Of a stretch of DNA of 64,000 nucleotides, positions 61,036 through 64,000 are shown in pieces. A program made the translations under genes and the position numbers. A model generated the notes under the pieces. That model saw only the letters and a program-made list of their open reading frames with translations, did no database searches and was not told where the DNA came from. This stretch comes from Brachyhypopomus gauderio (lineage: Eukaryota > Chordata > Actinopteri > Gymnotiformes > Hypopomidae): positions 7,007,278-7,071,277 of the forward strand of contig NC_135212.1 in the NCBI RefSeq assembly GCF_052324685.1. The letters are read 5' to 3'. Numbering within the stretch: position 1 is the stretch's first letter; each line of letters opens with the position of its first letter.

Positions 61036-62530
61036 CACTAGCCCCTCCACCTGTATATCATTTCCACTAACCCCTTCACCTGTGTATCATTATCACTAAC
61101 CCCCCTCACCTGTGTATCATTATAACAACCCTCACCTGTGTATCATTATTACTAACCCCCCTCACCTGTGTATCATTATAACTAACCCACCCTCACCTGT
61201 GTATCATTATAACTAACCCCCCTCACCTGTGTATCATTATAACAACCCTCACCTGTGTATCATTATTACTAACCCCCCCTCACCTGTGTATAATTATAAC
61301 AACCCTCACCTGTGTATCGTTATTACTAACCCCCCTCACCTGTGTATCATTATCACTAACCCCTTCACCTGTGTATCATTATCGCTAACCCCTTCACCTG
61401 TGTATCATTATCACTAACCCCCTCACCTGTGTATCATTATAACTAACCCCCACCTGTGTATCATTATCACTAACCCCTCTCACCTATGTATCATTATCAC
61501 TAACCCCTTCACCTGTGTATAATTATAACTAACCCCCCTCACCTGTGTATCATTATCACTAACCCCCTCACATGTGTATCATTATCGCTAACCCCTTCAC
61601 CTGTGTATCATTATCACTAACCCCTCTCACCTATGTATCATTATCACTAACCCCTTCACCTGTGTATAATTATAACTAACCCCCCTCACCTGTGTATCAT
61701 TATCACTAACCCCCTCACATGTGTATCATTATCGCTAACCCCTTCACCTGTGTATCATTATCGCTAACTCCCCCTCACCTGTGTATCATTATAACAACCC
61801 TCACCTGTGTATCATTATTACTAACCCCCCTCACCTGTGTATCATTATCACTAACCCCCTCACATGTGTATCATTATCGCTAACCCCTTCACCTGTGTAT
61901 CATTATCACTAACCCCCCTCACCTGTTTATCATTATAACTAACCCCCACCTGTGTATCATTATCACTAACCCCTCTCACCTATGTATCATTATCACTAAC
62001 CCCTTCACCTGTGTATCATTTTAACTAACCCCCCTCACCTGTGTATCATTATCACTAGCCCCCCTCACCTGTGTATCATTATAACTAACCCCCCTCACCG
62101 GTGTATCATTATCACTAACCCCCCTCACCTGTGTATCATTATTACTAACCCCTTCACCTGTGTATAACTATAACTAACCCCCCCTCACCTGTGTATCATT
62201 ATAACTAACCCCCACTTGTGTATTATTATCACTAACCCCCCTCACCTGTGTATCATTATAACTAACCCCTCTCACCTATGTATCATTATCACTAACCCCT
62301 TCACCTGTGTATAATTATAACTAACCCCCCCTCACCTGTGTATCATTATTACTAACCCCCCTCACCTGTGTATCATTATAACTAACCCCCACCTGGGTAT
62401 CATTATCACTAACCCCCCTCACCTGTGTACCATTATCACTAACCCTCACCTGTGTATCATTATCACTAACCCCCACCTGTGTATCATTATAACTAACCCC
62501 CCTCACCTGTGTATCATTATCACTAGCCCC
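61036..62530 (+). repeat. about 30-bp minisatellite in MTSS intron 1, roughly 50 copies
   Basis: The unit is CACCTGTGTATCATTATCAC-TAACCCCCCT, with length variants of 26-31 bases from the C run and ATAACAACC forms. Nearly every unit carries the E-box CACCTG. It ends in a (CA)n run at about 62546-62598. Confidence 0.95.
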
Positions 62531-62543
62531 CACCCCACCCCCA

Positions 62544-62545
<2 letters not shown>

Positions 62546-62598
<53 letters not shown>
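62546..62598 (+). repeat. (CA)n microsatellite
   Basis: Pure CA run adjoining the 30-bp array. Confidence 0.95.
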
Positions 62599-62602
<4 letters not shown>

Positions 62603-64000
62603 TCATTAACACTAACCCACCAAGGCATAAATACTCAACAGAATGTGTTCTACAGGTGAAGGTCACAGAGAGTTCATTGTAACTGTACTCAATGTGTAAG
62701 ACAACTACACACTCGCCTGCCATGTGTGATATTTGATATGCTGGGTTGTGTCACCCTGCCACATGCTTGACTTTCTTTAGCTCTTTTAAACTATGAGGTC
62801 TTGAAATGCTTGCAGCCAGAGCTCCAGTTTCACACCCTACAAGCCTGATAACTAACACGTGCTTGGGTTCTAGACATTATGGGTTCCAGATAGCTGTGGT
62901 TACAGCTTTATAGAGTTCCATCCAGCTAGGCATTCAGCCTATCATAGTTCCAGATTGCATTATCTGTCTCAGCAGAGATGGTTATTGCTCCTCACACAGT
63001 ACCATCACCATCTCGCTCTCGCCTGAAGCCCGCTCTGCTGAGAAGGTCTAGACCTGGCATGTTTCTGCTAGTTCAACATGCAGCGTGTTAGCTCCCTGAG
63101 CGCGACAGTGGGCAGGAAGTGTGGAGGTGGCCATAATGCTGCAGATGCTAAGGAACATCCTTGGACACCTCATATGTTGCACTGAACATCTTTGTTCTCA
63201 GCAGAATAAACAATAAGAAATGGTTGTGTTACTTTCAGACCATTGTCATTACAACAATAGGTGTTTGTATTCATGGCCAAAACATATTTATTTGTAATTC
63301 CACAGTGAGGTTAAGATTAAGTTCATTTATTTGATAAGGAGGGAGATTGTTTGGCCATGGAATAGCAACCGAAGAGACAGGAAGTCAGAGGTCTAGAATG
63401 GCACAGAGGGGTCACGTGACTCAGTCAATCCCCTAATGATCCTGCAGTAAGATGGCTCTTTACACCATGGAAATACTATCAGGTCTCACTCTCAGCATAA
63501 GCAAACAAAGGACGCAAACATAAACAAAAACAAATCTAGAATGAATGTTACAGTCTGTCCATGCTGCTTGAGAATGACGTCCTGTAGGATGTGAAGAAAA
63601 GTGGGTCAATCTTAACCTCGGACAACCTCTCTGCATTTGCGTCTTCATCATAGGACCCTTTCAGTACACCAGCCTTCGAGTCCACACGACAGGAAAGCTA
63701 AAGAGGCACCCCTGGCTGCGAGTGTCTGCGTAGGGCGGAGGGTCTAGATTGGCTGTAACGTCCCTAGAGTGTCTGATTCAAGACCTGCAGCATAAAACAC
63801 AAAGGATTCCTCTGGCTAACATTGGAGAGGAGATTTGATGCTTTTGTTGGTCTAAAGTAACAGCGTTCTGTGTGAAGACAGTCGAGGTGTGAGAGGTGTG
63901 AGTGCAAGAGGGACACACTCCACATCAGCGTGCCACTTCATGCTGTACGATTGTGAATTTTCATTTTTATATATGTCCCTAGTTCAGCCGTGCACCGAGC
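62599..64000 (+). other. MTSS intron 1, distal part
   Basis: No exon of the I-BAR domain and no repeat array were recognised to the window edge. Confidence 0.4.

Overview
The window is vertebrate genomic DNA, almost certainly from a teleost fish. It holds multi-exon genes with GT-AG introns, long CA/TG and GA/CT microsatellites, many minisatellites, and fish-type Tc1, hAT and LTR remnants. No bacterial or organellar features were seen. An otophysan fish would fit the Tc1 content, but the species cannot be fixed from sequence alone.

Five protein-coding genes were recognised by reading conserved exons and checking that splice phases join; all lie on the + strand. They are mlc1 (8988-13425, 11 coding exons, about 387 aa), panx2 (21192-26260, 5 exons, about 653 aa), trabd (36280-42081, 9 exons, 360 aa), selenoo (44955-49259, 9 exons, 693 aa including selenocysteine) and mapk12/p38-gamma (50189-53672, 12 exons, 363 aa). 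The first coding exon of an I-BAR gene, MTSS1/MTSS2 type, is at 59935-60003 and its intron runs off the right edge. The left edge may carry the last 18 codons of another gene and its 3' UTR.

The order MLC1-PANX2-TRABD-SELENOO-MAPK12 matches human 22q13.33, but MOV10L1 (between MLC1 and PANX2) and TUBGCP6 and HDAC10 (between SELENOO and MAPK12) are absent. The genes are not one pathway. MLC1 and PANX2 are membrane proteins prominent in glia and neurons, TRABD is a TraB-family protein, SELENOO is a mitochondrial AMPylating pseudokinase-fold selenoprotein, and MAPK12 is a stress kinase.

Between and within genes lie: a 2.2-kb 39-bp satellite with higher-order structure (3658-5881); a solo LTR with target duplication (6014-6333); a hAT-type MITE with an 8-bp target duplication (2595-2779); a dead Tc1 element inside a minisatellite (15608-17129); a TA-flanked inverted-repeat element carrying a 1.2-kb 23-bp minisatellite (29133-31636); a 14-bp minisatellite (about 26680-27830); a 55-bp minisatellite in an LTR-like element (about 32472-33526); and a 30-bp E-box-containing array in the MTSS intron (about 61036-62530).

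Two gene ends would be missed by ordinary ORF reading: the UGA-encoded selenocysteine of selenoo with a candidate SECIS, and the separate last exon of mapk12 that encodes the PDZ-binding tail. No clearly new biological system was found. The most unusual material is repeat biology.
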